Positions 17,499 through 26,179 are shown, counted from the first letter of the stretch. The stretch: 64,000 nucleotides of DNA from Pseudomaricurvus hydrocarbonicus (GCF_011602365.1 NZ_JAAONZ010000010.1:1-64000); one strand, 5' to 3'. The notes: generated by a model from the sequence alone, not told the origin. Numbers and translations are program-made.

Positions 17499-19520
17499 TC
17501 ACCCCAGCAGGGGCGCGATCACCAAACTGACAATGGCCATGACATTGATCAGAATGTTCATGGCGGGTCCACTGGTGTCTTTAAACGGGTCCCCCACCGT
17601 ATCGCCAACCACCACGGCCTTGTGCACCTCGGAGCCTTTCCCGCCCAGATTGCCTTTTTCCACGTATTTCTTGGCGTTATCCCAGGCACCGCCGGCGTTC
17701 GCCATGGTCAGCGCCAGCAGCACACAGCTGATTAAGGCGCCACCCAGCATGCCCCCAAGAGCTGCGGGCCCGAGACCAAACCCCACCACAACCGGTGCCA
17801 GCACCGCCAACAGACCGGGCATCATCATACGGATCAGTGCCGCCTTGGTGGCAATATCCACGCAGCGACTGCTGTCAGGTTTGGCCGTTCCTTCCATCAG
17901 CCCGGGAATTTCGCGAAACTGCCGCCGGATTTCCACAATCATTTCAAACGCGGCATCGCCCACAGCGCGCATCGTCAGGGCACTCACCAAAAAGGGAAAG
18001 ATGCCCCCCAGAAACATGCCGGTCAACACTTCCGGGTCATTGATGTTGAGGGAAAAGTCGGGCACGTGCAGCGAGACCACTTCGATGTAGGCCGCAATGA
18101 TCGCCAGCGCCGCCAGACCCGCCGCGCCAATCGCAAACCCCTTGCCGATGGCCGCCGTGGTATTGCCGACTTCATCGAGGCTGTCAGTAATGGCTCGGGT
18201 CTCCGCGCCCAGGTTGGCCATTTCGGCGATACCGCCAGCGTTATCCGCCACCGGCCCGTAAGCGTCAATGGCCATGGTGATACCCACCGTCGCCAACATA
18301 CCCACTGCGGCAATGCCCACACCGTAGACCCCGGCGCCCTCTGGCAACAACCAACTGGTGGTATAAATAATTCCGGCAATCATCAGTACCGGCACCACCA
18401 CCGATTGCATGCCCGTTGCCAGGCCCGCAATCATCACCGTGGCCGGCCCGGTCTGGCCACCCTCGGCAATCAATCGCACCGGGCGCCCGCCCGTGTAATA
18501 TTCGGTCACCAGACCAATAACAATACCGCCCACGGCACCACTGACAACACACAACCAGACATTGCTATCAATGCCCAGGAAGCGGATCAGTACCATGGAG
18601 GCCAATATAAACAGCACAGAAGCACCTATCGTTCCCAACCGCAGTGCCTTTTCGGGTGAGAGCGACGAGGCCAGCCTGACCAGAATAATCCCCAGCACGG
18701 AACAGATAAGTCCCACCGAGGCCAGCGCCAGAGGGGCAAACATCAACTGGTTTCGGGCGCCCCCCAACAGTTCCACCGCGGCCAGATTCATGGTCGAGGC
18801 AATGGCGATGGAGGCGATCATAGAGCCGCAATAGGACTCAAAAATATCCGACCCCATGCCCGCCACATCGCCCACATTGTCACCGACATTGTCGGCAATG
18901 ACCCCGGGGTTGCGAGGATCATCCTCCGGGATTCCAGCCTCCACTTTACCCACTAAATCCGCAGCCACATCGGCGCTTTTGGTAAAGATGCCGCCGCCCA
19001 CCCGGGAGAACAGTGCGACCGTGGACGCCCCCATACCAAAGCCGTGAATGGCTTCAACGTGCTCAGCGTTGGAGCCAAACCACAAATACAAACCGCCCAG
19101 CCCCAGCAGCCCCATGGACGCCACAACCAAGCCCATGATCGAGCCACCGAGAAAAGCCACGCTTAAGGCGGCACCGGCTCCCTGCTCGTTCGCCGCCACG
19201 GTGGTGCGGACATTCGCCTGGGTAGCGGTGTACATGCCTATATAGCCTGCCCCGCCAGAACACAGGGCCCCCACCACAAACGCCAGCGGGGTGTAATAAT
19301 GCTGAAAGGCCAGCGCCAGAAAGACGGTAATGAGCACCACAAACACCGCCAGCACACTGTACTCGCGGCGCATAAACACCATGGCCCCCTGATGAATGGC
19401 ATCCGCGATTTCCACCACCAGGCCCTCACCGGGACGATAACGTTTAACCAGGCAATAAATCAGGAAAGCAATCAGAAGTCCCGCCCCGCCCAGCAAGGGG
19501 GGCAAAATAAGTAGGTTCAT
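17499..19520 (-). CDS. hppA: Membrane-bound, K+-dependent-type pyrophosphatase (H+ or Na+ pump)
   Basis: The 673-residue polytopic protein couples PPi hydrolysis to cation export across the inner membrane. Substrate-site motifs are visible in [36 protein letters not shown] and near the C-terminus in [17 protein letters not shown]. The determinant after GNTT reads Ala-Ala-Ile-Gly rather than Lys, the signature of the K+-stimulated subfamily, which includes H+ and Na+ pumps. The start at 19520 was preferred because GAGGG lies 6 bp upstream, whereas the ATG at 19526 abuts it. It is divergent from the soluble pyrophosphatase gene ppa. Confidence 0.94.
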   Translation of the reverse strand: MNLLILPPLLGGAGLLIAFLIYCLVKRYRPGEGLVVEIADAIHQGAMVFMRREYSVLAVFVVLITVFLALAFQHYYTPLAFVVGALCSGGAGYIGMYTATQANVRTTVAANEQGAGAALSVAFLGGSIMGLVVASMGLLGLGGLYLWFGSNAEHVEAIHGFGMGASTVALFSRVGGGIFTKSADVAADLVGKVEAGIPEDDPRNPGVIADNVGDNVGDVAGMGSDIFESYCGSMIASIAIASTMNLAAVELLGGARNQLMFAPLALASVGLICSVLGIILVRLASSLSPEKALRLGTIGASVLFILASMVLIRFLGIDSNVWLCVVSGAVGGIVIGLVTEYYTGGRPVRLIAEGGQTGPATVMIAGLATGMQSVVVPVLMIAGIIYTTSWLLPEGAGVYGVGIAAVGMLATVGITMAIDAYGPVADNAGGIAEMANLGAETRAITDSLDEVGNTTAAIGKGFAIGAAGLAALAIIAAYIEVVSLHVPDFSLNINDPEVLTGMFLGGIFPFLVSALTMRAVGDAAFEMIVEIRRQFREIPGLMEGTAKPDSSRCVDIATKAALIRMMMPGLLAVLAPVVVGFGLGPAALGGMLGGALISCVLLALTMANAGGAWDNAKKYVEKGNLGGKGSEVHKAVVVGDTVGDPFKDTSGPAMNILINVMAIVSLVIAPLLG

Positions 19521-19857
19521 AATCATCCCTCAGTCGTTATTATCAGGTCTCCCGGCAACCATCTTGCACCCAACCATCCTGAGACCCTGGCACAGGCTGT
19601 TCCAGCCGCAGACACCCAACTCTCCCACGCATCAATCCACGATACGCTTGCAACGACTGTTCAGGGCTTCGCCCCAATCCACCTCCCTTCAGTCTAGCAA
19701 CGGCCCGCCACCCTGCAACGAACCGGCGCCGATTCAGAAAATAACGCGGTGCGAGAGCACGCTGCAGCGGACAGTTCCGGCGGCCAACCCAAGGGCCGAG
19801 TGGGTTGCGCCTCAACGCCACCGGCCTGAAAACAGCCGCCGTCAAAAGCCACCTGCC

Positions 19858-19896
19858 TAAACCGGTTGTCTAAACCGGTTGTCTAAACCGGTTGTC
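19858..19896. repeat. Three tandem copies of a 13-bp unit upstream of ppa
   Basis: TAAACCGGTTGTC is repeated exactly three times at 19858-19870, 19871-19883 and 19884-19896. Each unit contains the palindrome AACCGGTT. The array lies 60 bp upstream of the ppa -35 box, in the 498-bp region between hppA and ppa. Phased palindromes at about 1.2 helical turns could be protein-binding sites, or the array could be slippage. The rest of the gap shows no gene. Confidence 0.6.
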
Positions 19897-19955
19897 TAAA
19901 ACAATGCCTCAGGAGCCAATTTGTTGCCATTAGCGGACTTGCCGGCGGGGTTTAA

Positions 19956-19983
19956 TTGAGCTGTCGCTGGATTGTGGTAGAAT
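19956..19983 (+). promoter_or_regulatory. Probable sigma70 promoter of ppa
   Basis: TTGAGC (19956-19961) and TAGAAT (19978-19983) are separated by 16 bp. The -10 is preceded by a TGTGG segment. Transcription would start near 19990, giving a leader of about 30 nt before the ppa ATG. This is a pattern match only. Confidence 0.6.
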
Positions 19984-20018
19984 CGCGCCCAATTTAAACG
20001 ACCTGTGGAATCGCGATC

Positions 20019-20567
20019 ATGAGCTACGATCAAGTATCGGCCGGTAAAGACCTGCCAAACGACATTAATGTTATTATTGAAATCCCCCTCAACGGCGACC
20101 CCATCAAATACGAAGTGGACAAAGATTCCGGTGAAATCTTTGTTGATCGTATGCTCGGTACCGCGATGCACTACCCTGCCAACTACGGCTACGTTCCTCA
20201 CACCTTGTGTGGTGACGGTGATCCAGTAGATGTTATGGTCGTGATGCCTCTGGCGGTTGTCTCCGGTGCCGTGATTCGCTGTCGCCCGGTAGGCGTACTG
20301 AAAATGACCGACGATGGCGGCGAAGATGCCAAGATCATCGCCGTACCTCACGAGAAGGTCACCCCGCTGTACAAAGACGTCAACGACATCAGCGACCTGC
20401 CAGAGCTGACGCTCAGCCAGATTTCTCACTTCTTCCAGCACTACAAAGATCTGGAGCCCGGCAAGTGGGTCAAAATTGAAGGTTGGGGTAACGCTGAAGA
20501 AGCCCGCAAGGAAATTATCGACGCGGTGGCCAACTTCGAAAACGCCAAGGAAAAGCCACACTTCTAA
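20019..20567 (+). CDS. ppa: Inorganic pyrophosphatase (soluble, family I)
   Basis: Ppa hydrolyses cytoplasmic PPi to phosphate and drives biosynthetic reactions forward. The 182-residue protein has the family I signature [10 protein letters not shown], the [15 protein letters not shown] start and [11 protein letters not shown]. The gene has its own promoter and a strong terminator. Finding it divergent from the ion-pumping pyrophosphatase hppA means the cell can either waste or harvest PPi energy, so opposite regulation would make sense. That is inference. Confidence 0.96.
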   Translation: MSYDQVSAGKDLPNDINVIIEIPLNGDPIKYEVDKDSGEIFVDRMLGTAMHYPANYGYVPHTLCGDGDPVDVMVVMPLAVVSGAVIRCRPVGVLKMTDDGGEDAKIIAVPHEKVTPLYKDVNDISDLPELTLSQISHFFQHYKDLEPGKWVKIEGWGNAEEARKEIIDAVANFENAKEKPHF

Positions 20568-20593
20568 CAGTGCCTGCTGATTCTGTGTTACAT

Positions 20594-20624
20594 AAAAAAA
20601 GCCGCTCATCAGCGGCTTTTTTTA
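20594..20624. terminator. Bidirectional Rho-independent terminator after ppa
   Basis: AAAAAAAGCCGCT and AGCGGCTTTTTTT form a perfect stem around CATC. With A and T tracts on both sides it can stop transcription of ppa on the plus strand and of the convergent hypothetical gene on the minus strand. Confidence 0.9.
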
Positions 20625-20664
20625 TGGCGTTTAACCCGCCGCGAGCCAAAGACTCCCGGCACGC

Positions 20665-21531
20665 TCAGTCCTCTTTCAATGACAGTCCGCTGATGTCGGG
20701 AGTCACATCGGGAAGATCCCTTTTTAACTGCCCCATGTCTGCGCCCACGGGTGCCAGGTCCACGTCTGGCAACTCAATCGCCACCGCCGGCGTTGACACT
20801 TTTTCACTGTCTCGCAGCAGGTCTTCACCCGGTTCGCTCAAGCCGTATTGCTCCCCCCGCACGGCCACAGGCTCGACCACTGTGCGTTCATCGGCGTCGA
20901 GCAGATCGTCCCCCGGCGGCCGCAACGTGATCTGGCTGACATCCACAACCGGCGTGGTCGGTCGGGGCTTCTCTTGCCCCTCCAGCAAATCAACACCCAC
21001 CGGGGCCAGGGACAACCCCGTCTGCGGCGCCGGCTTCGTCATGGACGCGGGCTCAGAGCTCGACCCGGATGGCGAGAGAGAATCCGCCGATGCCGCGCTT
21101 ACCGGTGTCGATGTTGCTGGCGTGTTCTGTTCTGCGGCTTCAACCTGCTGAGGCTCCTGCCTGGCTTTTTCAGCGATCTGTTTTGCCTGTTGGGCTTCCT
21201 GCAACGCCAGCCGTTGCTGCAACGTCATTGGCTGCGCCGCAGCGGCGGTTGACTCCCGCGGCGGCGCAGCTGGCCGGGCACGTACCTTGCCGGCTTCAGC
21301 CAGCTGCACCGCAGCCCCGGCTTTGTGCAGCACGGATTGGTATTTTTCGGCCGTGGCCTGATCCAAATTGCGCTTGAGTGGTACCGCCCCACCGGTAAAC
21401 AGCGCATTGATTTTAACCACGTCGGTCTTGAACAACTGGGCCAATTTCGCTTTAACCTCCGGCAGCCGATGGCCGGGTAAGATATCACCGCGAAAGATGA
21501 GGTCGTACAGAGGCTGAGGGGATTGAGTCAT
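20665..21531 (-). CDS. Hypothetical protein with conserved N-terminal module and C-terminal GxDLL repeats
   Basis: The 288-residue protein is not assigned a function. Residues 8-80 (YDLIFRGDILPGHR through AGAAVQLAE) form a compact module that also occurs in other uncharacterised gammaproteobacterial proteins. The middle is rich in Ala, Gln and Glu (roughly 90-165) and probably disordered or coiled. The C-terminal third carries four spaced repeats of the type x-x-x-P-x-G-x-D-L-L: LAPVGVDLLEG, LRPPGDDLLDA, LSEPGEDLLRD and LAPVGADMGQ. There is no signal peptide or membrane segment. It converges on ppa at a shared terminator. Confidence 0.75.
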   Translation of the reverse strand: MTQSPQPLYDLIFRGDILPGHRLPEVKAKLAQLFKTDVVKINALFTGGAVPLKRNLDQATAEKYQSVLHKAGAAVQLAEAGKVRARPAAPPRESTAAAAQPMTLQQRLALQEAQQAKQIAEKARQEPQQVEAAEQNTPATSTPVSAASADSLSPSGSSSEPASMTKPAPQTGLSLAPVGVDLLEGQEKPRPTTPVVDVSQITLRPPGDDLLDADERTVVEPVAVRGEQYGLSEPGEDLLRDSEKVSTPAVAIELPDVDLAPVGADMGQLKRDLPDVTPDISGLSLKED

Positions 21532-21706
21532 GAGACAGTCTATGCTTATTTGGCGTCAATTAAGTCTTTTCATCATAGCACCGCTTGTAAGCAAAATCTC
21601 ACACGCAATTCAGCCTTTTCGCACTGGCGCAACTCGCTTCACTTGATCATACTTAGACAAAGGGATGCTCCAATCTGTACATAACACTCAAGGAATGAAT
21701 ACCGTT

Positions 21707-21940
21707 ATGCCCCACTGCCAAACTCTCGTCATTGGCGATCAGCGTGTCCAAATCGCCTCGATCACCCAAACACTCCACGATGAAATTTTCTTCCTGCAAG
21801 ACCGAATTGCCTTGCTTAAACGGCAATCCGTCGAGAACTCCGGCGTCCTGATCACTTACCAAGATCTCCTGGAAAGCCGCATCTCCGTGCTCCACTGGCT
21901 GAACAATTACAGTTCCGGTGCCGAGCAGGTGACACATTAA
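21707..21940 (+). CDS. Small coiled-coil protein, first of two tandem paralogues
   Basis: The protein has 77 residues from the ATG at 21707, with in-frame ATGs at 21665 and 21695 as alternatives. The 21707 start has AAGGA 12 bp upstream, almost the same layout as the next gene. The second half (LHDEIFFLQDRIALLK through LLESRISVLHWL) is amphipathic helix. It matches the C-terminus of the following gene in the pattern LHxEIxxLxxRIxLL then SRxSVLHxL. The function is unknown. No signal peptide or metal site is seen. Confidence 0.6.
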   Translation: MPHCQTLVIGDQRVQIASITQTLHDEIFFLQDRIALLKRQSVENSGVLITYQDLLESRISVLHWLNNYSSGAEQVTH

Positions 21941-22069
21941 CGCCAAGAGACACGGCTCAGCGTTGACTGTGACGCACCTGATCGAGAACCATACACTGCG
22001 GCCGCCGCTGCCCTGAAAACTTGACGCTGAAGCCCTATTCCAACTCAACTGACAAGGACGTCAAAGATC

Positions 22070-22369
22070 ATGAAAAACGACCTTAACCGCAACATGAACA
22101 TCATGGGAGCCGGGCATTTTGCCCCGCAGAACCCACACTCGACGGCCGCCAAAAGTGCGATCAAAAAGAAACCCTACCCGCAACGCCAATCCAGCCTGAG
22201 CGATAAGGAAACCAACAGCACCCTCTTGCTCAATCAGTTACACGCGGAGATTGAATCCCTGAGCCGACGCATCAACTTGCTGCAACAGGACAACCAGCCC
22301 AACCTGGATTTGGTGCAGCATCTGGGCCGAATTCTGCAGAGTCGGCAATCTGTTTTACACGGGTTGTGA
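22070..22369 (+). CDS. Small coiled-coil protein, second of two tandem paralogues
   Basis: The 99-residue protein has a basic, Asn- and Pro-containing N-terminal half (HFAPQNPHSTAAKSAIKKK), probably unstructured. Its C-terminal helical half (LHAEIESLSRRINLLQ and ILQSRQSVLHGL) is paralogous to the gene 130 bp upstream. AAGGA lies 11 bp before the ATG. No function is recognised. A small adaptor or partner-binding helix is a guess. Confidence 0.65.
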   Translation: MKNDLNRNMNIMGAGHFAPQNPHSTAAKSAIKKKPYPQRQSSLSDKETNSTLLLNQLHAEIESLSRRINLLQQDNQPNLDLVQHLGRILQSRQSVLHGL

Positions 22370-22512
22370 TGGAGAGGCGGGCCTGAACCGGCTTCAACCC
22401 GGCCCGAACACTCGGGCTGGGGGGGTAATCGCTTCGACTAACCAGCAGCGACACCAGATGAGTTATAACGAGATGGTCCGCCCCGCCCTGGAGGCCTTGA
22501 CCGGTCGAACGT

Positions 22513-23373
22513 TCAACCGGGGAGATTGTCCTGCGAGTCATCCCCCAGGTTGTGGTCCATATTCAGGGCCGGCTCCTGGCACTGGGGCCGACCTACAATC
22601 CTGGCCGGAACGCCCGCCACCGTCGTGTGCGCTGGCACCGACTCCAGCACCACACTGCCGGCCCCCACCTTGGCGCCCTCGCCAATCGTGACACCGCCGA
22701 GTATTTTCGCCCCGGCACTGATTAACACCCCGCGCCCAATCTTCGGGTGGCGATCTCCCCCCAGGCATCCGGACCCACCCAGGGTCACCGAGTGCAACAT
22801 AGAGACATCATCCCCGATCACGGCAGTTTCACCCACCACCACACCGGTCGCGTGGTCGATCATAATTCCCTGACCAATCTTTGCCCCGGGGTGAATGTCC
22901 ACACCGAAGGCCTGTGAAATCTGATTCTGTAAATAGAGCGCGAGGGACTTGCGGTTGCGCAACCACAACCAGTGACTGACTCGCTGCGCCTGCAGCGCAT
23001 GATAGCCTTTGAAATACAGGAACGGCATGGTGAATTTGTCACAGGCGGCATCGCGGTCTTTGTAGGCCTTGATGTCCGCTCGCATCGCCTGACCTATGGT
23101 CGGGTCACAGGCCAGGGCCTCTTCAAACACCTCCCGCACGGTCATTGCCTGCACCGTTGAGCTGTCGAGCTTGTTGGCCATATGAAAACTGATGGCCGCC
23201 TCAAAACTGAGGTGGTTCAAAATAGCGGCGTGGTAATAGCTGGCCAGCATGGGTTCATCACGGCTGGCCTCTTCCGCTTCGGCCCGAATGGCCTGCCAGA
23301 TAAAATCTTCAGCGTCGCTATGATCAGCGGTCGCATTGACCAAACCGCCCACGGCGGGGGCATCGTGTGGCAT
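22513..23373 (-). CDS. cysE: Serine O-acetyltransferase
   Basis: CysE makes O-acetylserine, the carbon acceptor for cysteine synthesis. The 286-residue protein has the helical N-terminal domain and a left-handed beta-helix of hexapeptide repeats (IHPGAKIGQGIMIDHATG, VVVGETAVIGDDV, LHSVTLGGSG, IGRGVLISAGAKILGG). The catalytic His and Asp are in FGVDIHPG and MIDHATG. The ATG at 23373 is preceded by GAGG at 8 bp, and an open extension to 23430 is not family-like. It lies 68 bp downstream of the M15 peptidase gene on the same strand. Confidence 0.94.
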   Translation of the reverse strand: MPHDAPAVGGLVNATADHSDAEDFIWQAIRAEAEEASRDEPMLASYYHAAILNHLSFEAAISFHMANKLDSSTVQAMTVREVFEEALACDPTIGQAMRADIKAYKDRDAACDKFTMPFLYFKGYHALQAQRVSHWLWLRNRKSLALYLQNQISQAFGVDIHPGAKIGQGIMIDHATGVVVGETAVIGDDVSMLHSVTLGGSGCLGGDRHPKIGRGVLISAGAKILGGVTIGEGAKVGAGSVVLESVPAHTTVAGVPARIVGRPQCQEPALNMDHNLGDDSQDNLPG

Positions 23374-23441
23374 GACAAGATCCTCTTTTGCTCGTGAGCC
23401 CAGCTTAGCACAGGCGCCCGTTTTACACATGCGCGGCCGGG

Positions 23442-24143
23442 TTACGACGCTGCGCCGTCCGTCAGCTCCAGCGCCACATAGCGGCGGTAAATCTCCTCGG
23501 CATGCGGGGTAATTTCGTCGGCCAACGGCCAGGCCCCACTGTGCAATAAGTGCTCGAACACCGAAAAATCGAACTCCGACAACAAGTCATCGGCCAACGG
23601 GCGATAACTGATGTGCCAGGGCTCGGGAGCCACCGCGCCCCGGTCTCGATCGTAAGGGTGAAAAAAACCTTCACTGCGGCCCTCGGCGATGGCGTCATCC
23701 AACCACTGGCGAAACGCCGCAAACGGACCGCCATCCGCGTATTCTTCCGGCACCAACTGCAACTGATAATCCGCATCGACAGCCGCAGCGTCGTACACAT
23801 CCAGATCGGTGCCCCAGTGATGACGGGACGTTCCCGGCAGCGCCGACCAGCGTAAAATGGACCACAACAGCTCTTCCCGGCTCAATCGCTCTGGCTCCAG
23901 GCGCGCGCCATCGGCGGCCAACACCGGTCGCCGACCGGCCACCTTGTCCCGCCAGATTACTTGTTGACGGTCAAACCCCCGAAAGCTGCTGGCAATGGCC
24001 AGTTCGAACCCGGCTGAAGCTGCCTTATCGCGCAGCCGTTCCAGTGCCGGTAATACCTCTTGGTGCACCAGAAAACCGCTCCAGCCGGTCACAAGGTGAG
24101 ATTCCGTTTGCCCGGTGAGGATGGTGTAGCGTTTATGTCTCAT
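23442..24143 (-). CDS. M15-family D-alanyl-D-alanine carboxypeptidase-like protein
   Basis: This 233-residue VanY-type zinc peptidase has the metal-binding SRHHWGTDLDV (SxHxxGxDxD form), the upstream IASSFRGFDRQ segment and the second His in EPWHIS. VanY enzymes trim D-Ala from peptidoglycan stem peptides. No signal peptide is evident from the ATG at 24143 or from the TTG two codons before it. It could therefore act in the cytoplasm on recycled muropeptides or be exported by another route. It is upstream of cysE. Confidence 0.85.
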   Translation of the reverse strand: MRHKRYTILTGQTESHLVTGWSGFLVHQEVLPALERLRDKAASAGFELAIASSFRGFDRQQVIWRDKVAGRRPVLAADGARLEPERLSREELLWSILRWSALPGTSRHHWGTDLDVYDAAAVDADYQLQLVPEEYADGGPFAAFRQWLDDAIAEGRSEGFFHPYDRDRGAVAPEPWHISYRPLADDLLSEFDFSVFEHLLHSGAWPLADEITPHAEEIYRRYVALELTDGAAS

Positions 24144-24259
24144 AATCAAAGGCCGGATTTGCCATCATGTAATAAGCATGTATTATAACGGTTCGACCTA
24201 TGAGTCGAAGAGAGAAAGAATAAATAAAATAAATACTCAACTTATGGGGACTCGCCGTT

Positions 24260-24538
24260 GTGACAGACAGTCATAGTGATTTGCTCCAGCTAAAGAATCT
24301 GGGGGCCGCCTCAGTGAATATATTACACGCCATTGGCGTCAATTCTTACGCTGACCTAAAACATATGGGCCCTGTTGAGGCCTACATTCGCATTAAAAAT
24401 CGCGGCATTCACGTATCAAAAGTCATGCTTTACGCTTTGCAAGGTGCGCTTCTTGGTGTCCACTGGAATGATCTGGACCCCAGAGTAAAGCAACAACTGC
24501 TGGAAGAGGCTGAATCGGTTCAAGCCAGCCAATCCTGA
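24260..24538 (+). CDS. Stand-alone TfoX C-terminal domain protein
   Basis: The 92-residue protein consists only of a TfoX C-terminal (helix-hairpin-helix-like) domain. LLQLKNLGAASVNILHAIGV, SYADLKHMGPVEAYIRIK and LLYALQGALLGVHWND-type segments match the consensus. The start is GTG at 24260. TfoX/Sxy controls competence genes in Haemophilus and Vibrio, but the N-terminal domain is absent here, so a competence role cannot be claimed. The untranslated region before it is unusually A-rich (GAAAGAATAAATAAAATAAA). Confidence 0.78.
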   Translation: MTDSHSDLLQLKNLGAASVNILHAIGVNSYADLKHMGPVEAYIRIKNRGIHVSKVMLYALQGALLGVHWNDLDPRVKQQLLEEAESVQASQS

Positions 24539-24743
24539 TCGTCAGGAGGGGGCGCAGGTCCAACCCTGCAGGGCCTTGCCCCACTTGCCTCCTGAGGAAG
24601 GCGTTGATGGCGGGCTGCTTATCCCCGCAGTGATCGATCCGACTCACAAGGCCCGCCAGCGCCGGTATCACACCAACACCCCACGTCCAAAGTCAGCATA
24701 AATTTAAATATGCGTCAGCCCTAAAAGATGAGAAACATTCTTA

Positions 24744-24776
24744 TTGACACCTCAAATGAGAATAACTATTATTATC
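24744..24776 (+). promoter_or_regulatory. Consensus sigma70 promoter with overlapping Fur-like operator
   Basis: TTGACA (24744-24749) and TATTAT (24767-24772) are spaced by exactly 17 bp. GAGAATAACTATTATTATC at 24758-24776 matches 14 of 19 positions of the Fur box consensus and covers the -10. A second overlapping register starting at 24752 matches 12 of 19. There is no ORF downstream, only a short segment ending in a terminator. The arrangement predicts transcription under iron limitation. Confidence 0.75.
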
Positions 24777-24778
24777 GC

Positions 24779-24877
24779 ATCGCCTCTTCGGAAGCGGCTG
24801 GGTTTAGGTCCTCATGACCTTCTCTCCTAAACAGGCTAATCACGGTTGTTAGGCCACCCTTTGGGTGGCCTTTTTTT
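24779..24877 (+). ncRNA. Probable iron-regulated small RNA (PrrF/RyhB-like by architecture)
   Basis: The interval runs from the predicted start site to the end of a strong terminator, about 99 nt. It has no plausible ORF. A 5' hairpin around CTCTTCGGAAG, a second small hairpin GGTC-CTCAT-GACC and a single-stranded-looking stretch (CTCCTAAACAGGCTAATCAC) precede the terminator stem. The last stretch could be the target-pairing region. Size, Fur-like promoter and terminator match the class of Fur-repressed sRNAs that shut off iron-rich proteins. Sequence kinship to PrrF was not tested. Confidence 0.68.
24851..24877 (+). terminator. Rho-independent terminator of the small RNA
   Basis: AGGCCACCC (24851-24859) pairs with GGGTGGCCT (24863-24871) around TTT, followed by an uninterrupted run of seven T. 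This is the kind of terminator that leaves a poly(U) 3' end suited to Hfq binding. The remainder of the 545-bp gap up to htpX (about 24880-25083) shows no gene. Confidence 0.92.
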
Positions 24878-25083
24878 GTCTGTCCTTATATTGCCGCCCC
24901 GCCGCCACATTCCTGCTTTATCACTTCTTTACCCGGTTTTCATCGCCGCGCCATTGAATTTTTGCCGCGCAAACACATCTTACACCCTGACATTGTCCAC
25001 CCTTTATTCATACTCTTGATGCACACTGTCTTAACGATTGAATTTTACAAACGGCTCTTTTTAAAACCTACGGAGTAGCATTT

Positions 25084-25977
25084 GTGTTACGCATTGGCTT
25101 GTTTTTACTGACCAACTTTGCGGTCATCCTGATCGCCAGCATCACCCTAAACCTGCTCGGTGTCGGCTCTTACCTTGAGAGCAGCGGCAGCGGGCTCAAC
25201 CTCACTAACCTGCTGGTTTTCTGCGCCGTTTTTGGGTTTTCCGGCTCGCTGGTGTCACTTTTTTTGTCCAAGTTCATGGCCAAGATGGGTACCCGCACCC
25301 AAGTCATCGAACGCCCCCGCACCCCGGAAGAAACCTGGCTGATGAACACCGTCGCGGAATTGTCCGACAAAGCCGGCATCAAAATGCCCGAGGTGGGTAT
25401 TTTCCCCGCCAGGGAGTCCAATGCCTTTGCCACCGGCTGGAACAAAAATGCCGCCCTGGTCGCCGTCAGCGCCGGTTTGATGGAGCGAATGAACCGCGAT
25501 GAAGTCCGCGCGGTCCTCGCCCATGAAATCGGCCACGTGGCCAATGGCGATATGGTGACCCTGTCTCTCATCCAGGGCGTCATCAATACCTTTGTGATGT
25601 TTTTCGCCCGCATCATCGGCCACACCGTCGACCGCGTGGTGTTCAAAAACGAAGAGGGCCACGGCATCGGCTTTTACGTCGTCACCTTTGTGTCAGAAAT
25701 ACTGCTCGCCATCCTCGCGTCGATGATCGTGATGAAGTTTTCCCGCTACCGGGAGTTCCGGGCTGACGAGGCCGGTGCCGAACTGGCTGGTCGCGGGGCG
25801 ATGATCAATGCCCTGCAGCGACTGCAAATGGAAGTCGATGCCCAGGTACCGAGTTCCATGCCGGACAGCATCTACGCCTTTGGCATCAGCGGTGGCTTTA
25901 AACAACGGATGTCGAAATTGTTTTCCAGCCACCCGCCGCTGCAGGAAAGAATTGCGGCACTGCAGGCCAAAAACTAG
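25084..25977 (+). CDS. htpX: Membrane zinc protease HtpX
   Basis: HtpX is an inner-membrane M48 metallopeptidase that degrades damaged membrane proteins. The 297 residues have two N-terminal membrane helices ([18 protein letters not shown] and a second near residue 40). HEIGH lies at about 147-151 ([14 protein letters not shown]), two more helices follow, and the third zinc ligand is in [10 protein letters not shown]. The start is GTG at 25084, preceded by ACGGAG. The TAG stop is embedded in the first of eight AAACTAG repeats. Confidence 0.95.
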   Translation: MLRIGLFLLTNFAVILIASITLNLLGVGSYLESSGSGLNLTNLLVFCAVFGFSGSLVSLFLSKFMAKMGTRTQVIERPRTPEETWLMNTVAELSDKAGIKMPEVGIFPARESNAFATGWNKNAALVAVSAGLMERMNRDEVRAVLAHEIGHVANGDMVTLSLIQGVINTFVMFFARIIGHTVDRVVFKNEEGHGIGFYVVTFVSEILLAILASMIVMKFSRYREFRADEAGAELAGRGAMINALQRLQMEVDAQVPSSMPDSIYAFGISGGFKQRMSKLFSSHPPLQERIAALQAKN

Positions 25978-26026
25978 AAACTAGAAACTAGAAACTAGAA
26001 ACTAGAAACTAGAAACTAGAAACTAG
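25971..26026. repeat. (AAACTAG)x8 heptamer array starting on the htpX stop codon
   Basis: Eight perfect copies of AAACTAG run from 25971 to 26026. The first copy supplies the htpX stop codon. Every unit carries TAG, and because 7 is not a multiple of 3, stops occur in all frames. A hairpin terminator follows directly. Fewer copies of the same heptamer lie after rsmA. Confidence 0.9.
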
Positions 26027-26028
26027 AG

Positions 26029-26064
26029 CAGTGTACCCCTTGTGCGTGGGTACACTGTTTTGTT
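26029..26064 (+). terminator. Rho-independent terminator of htpX
   Basis: CAGTGTACCC (26029-26038) and GGGTACACTG (26048-26057) form a perfect 10-bp stem with a 9-nt loop, followed by TTTTGTT. Confidence 0.85.
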
Positions 26065-26179
26065 GCTTACGGCTTGGCGAATCCCCCCTCAGGGGATAGA
26101 GTGCTGCTACGTTTAGTGCGGCTACGTTTAAGGGCCTCGCCTTGACCCACCTTTCCTTTTATCGACCTCTGCGGACACC

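Noticed and set aside
22458-22691. 77-codon open frame on the plus strand over the 3' end of cysE
   Set aside because: Pro/Ala/Gly-rich shadow of the CysE hexapeptide-repeat codons.
25971-26026. Heptamer array considered as a CRISPR-like array
   Set aside because: Units are 7 bp without spacers and there are no cas genes.
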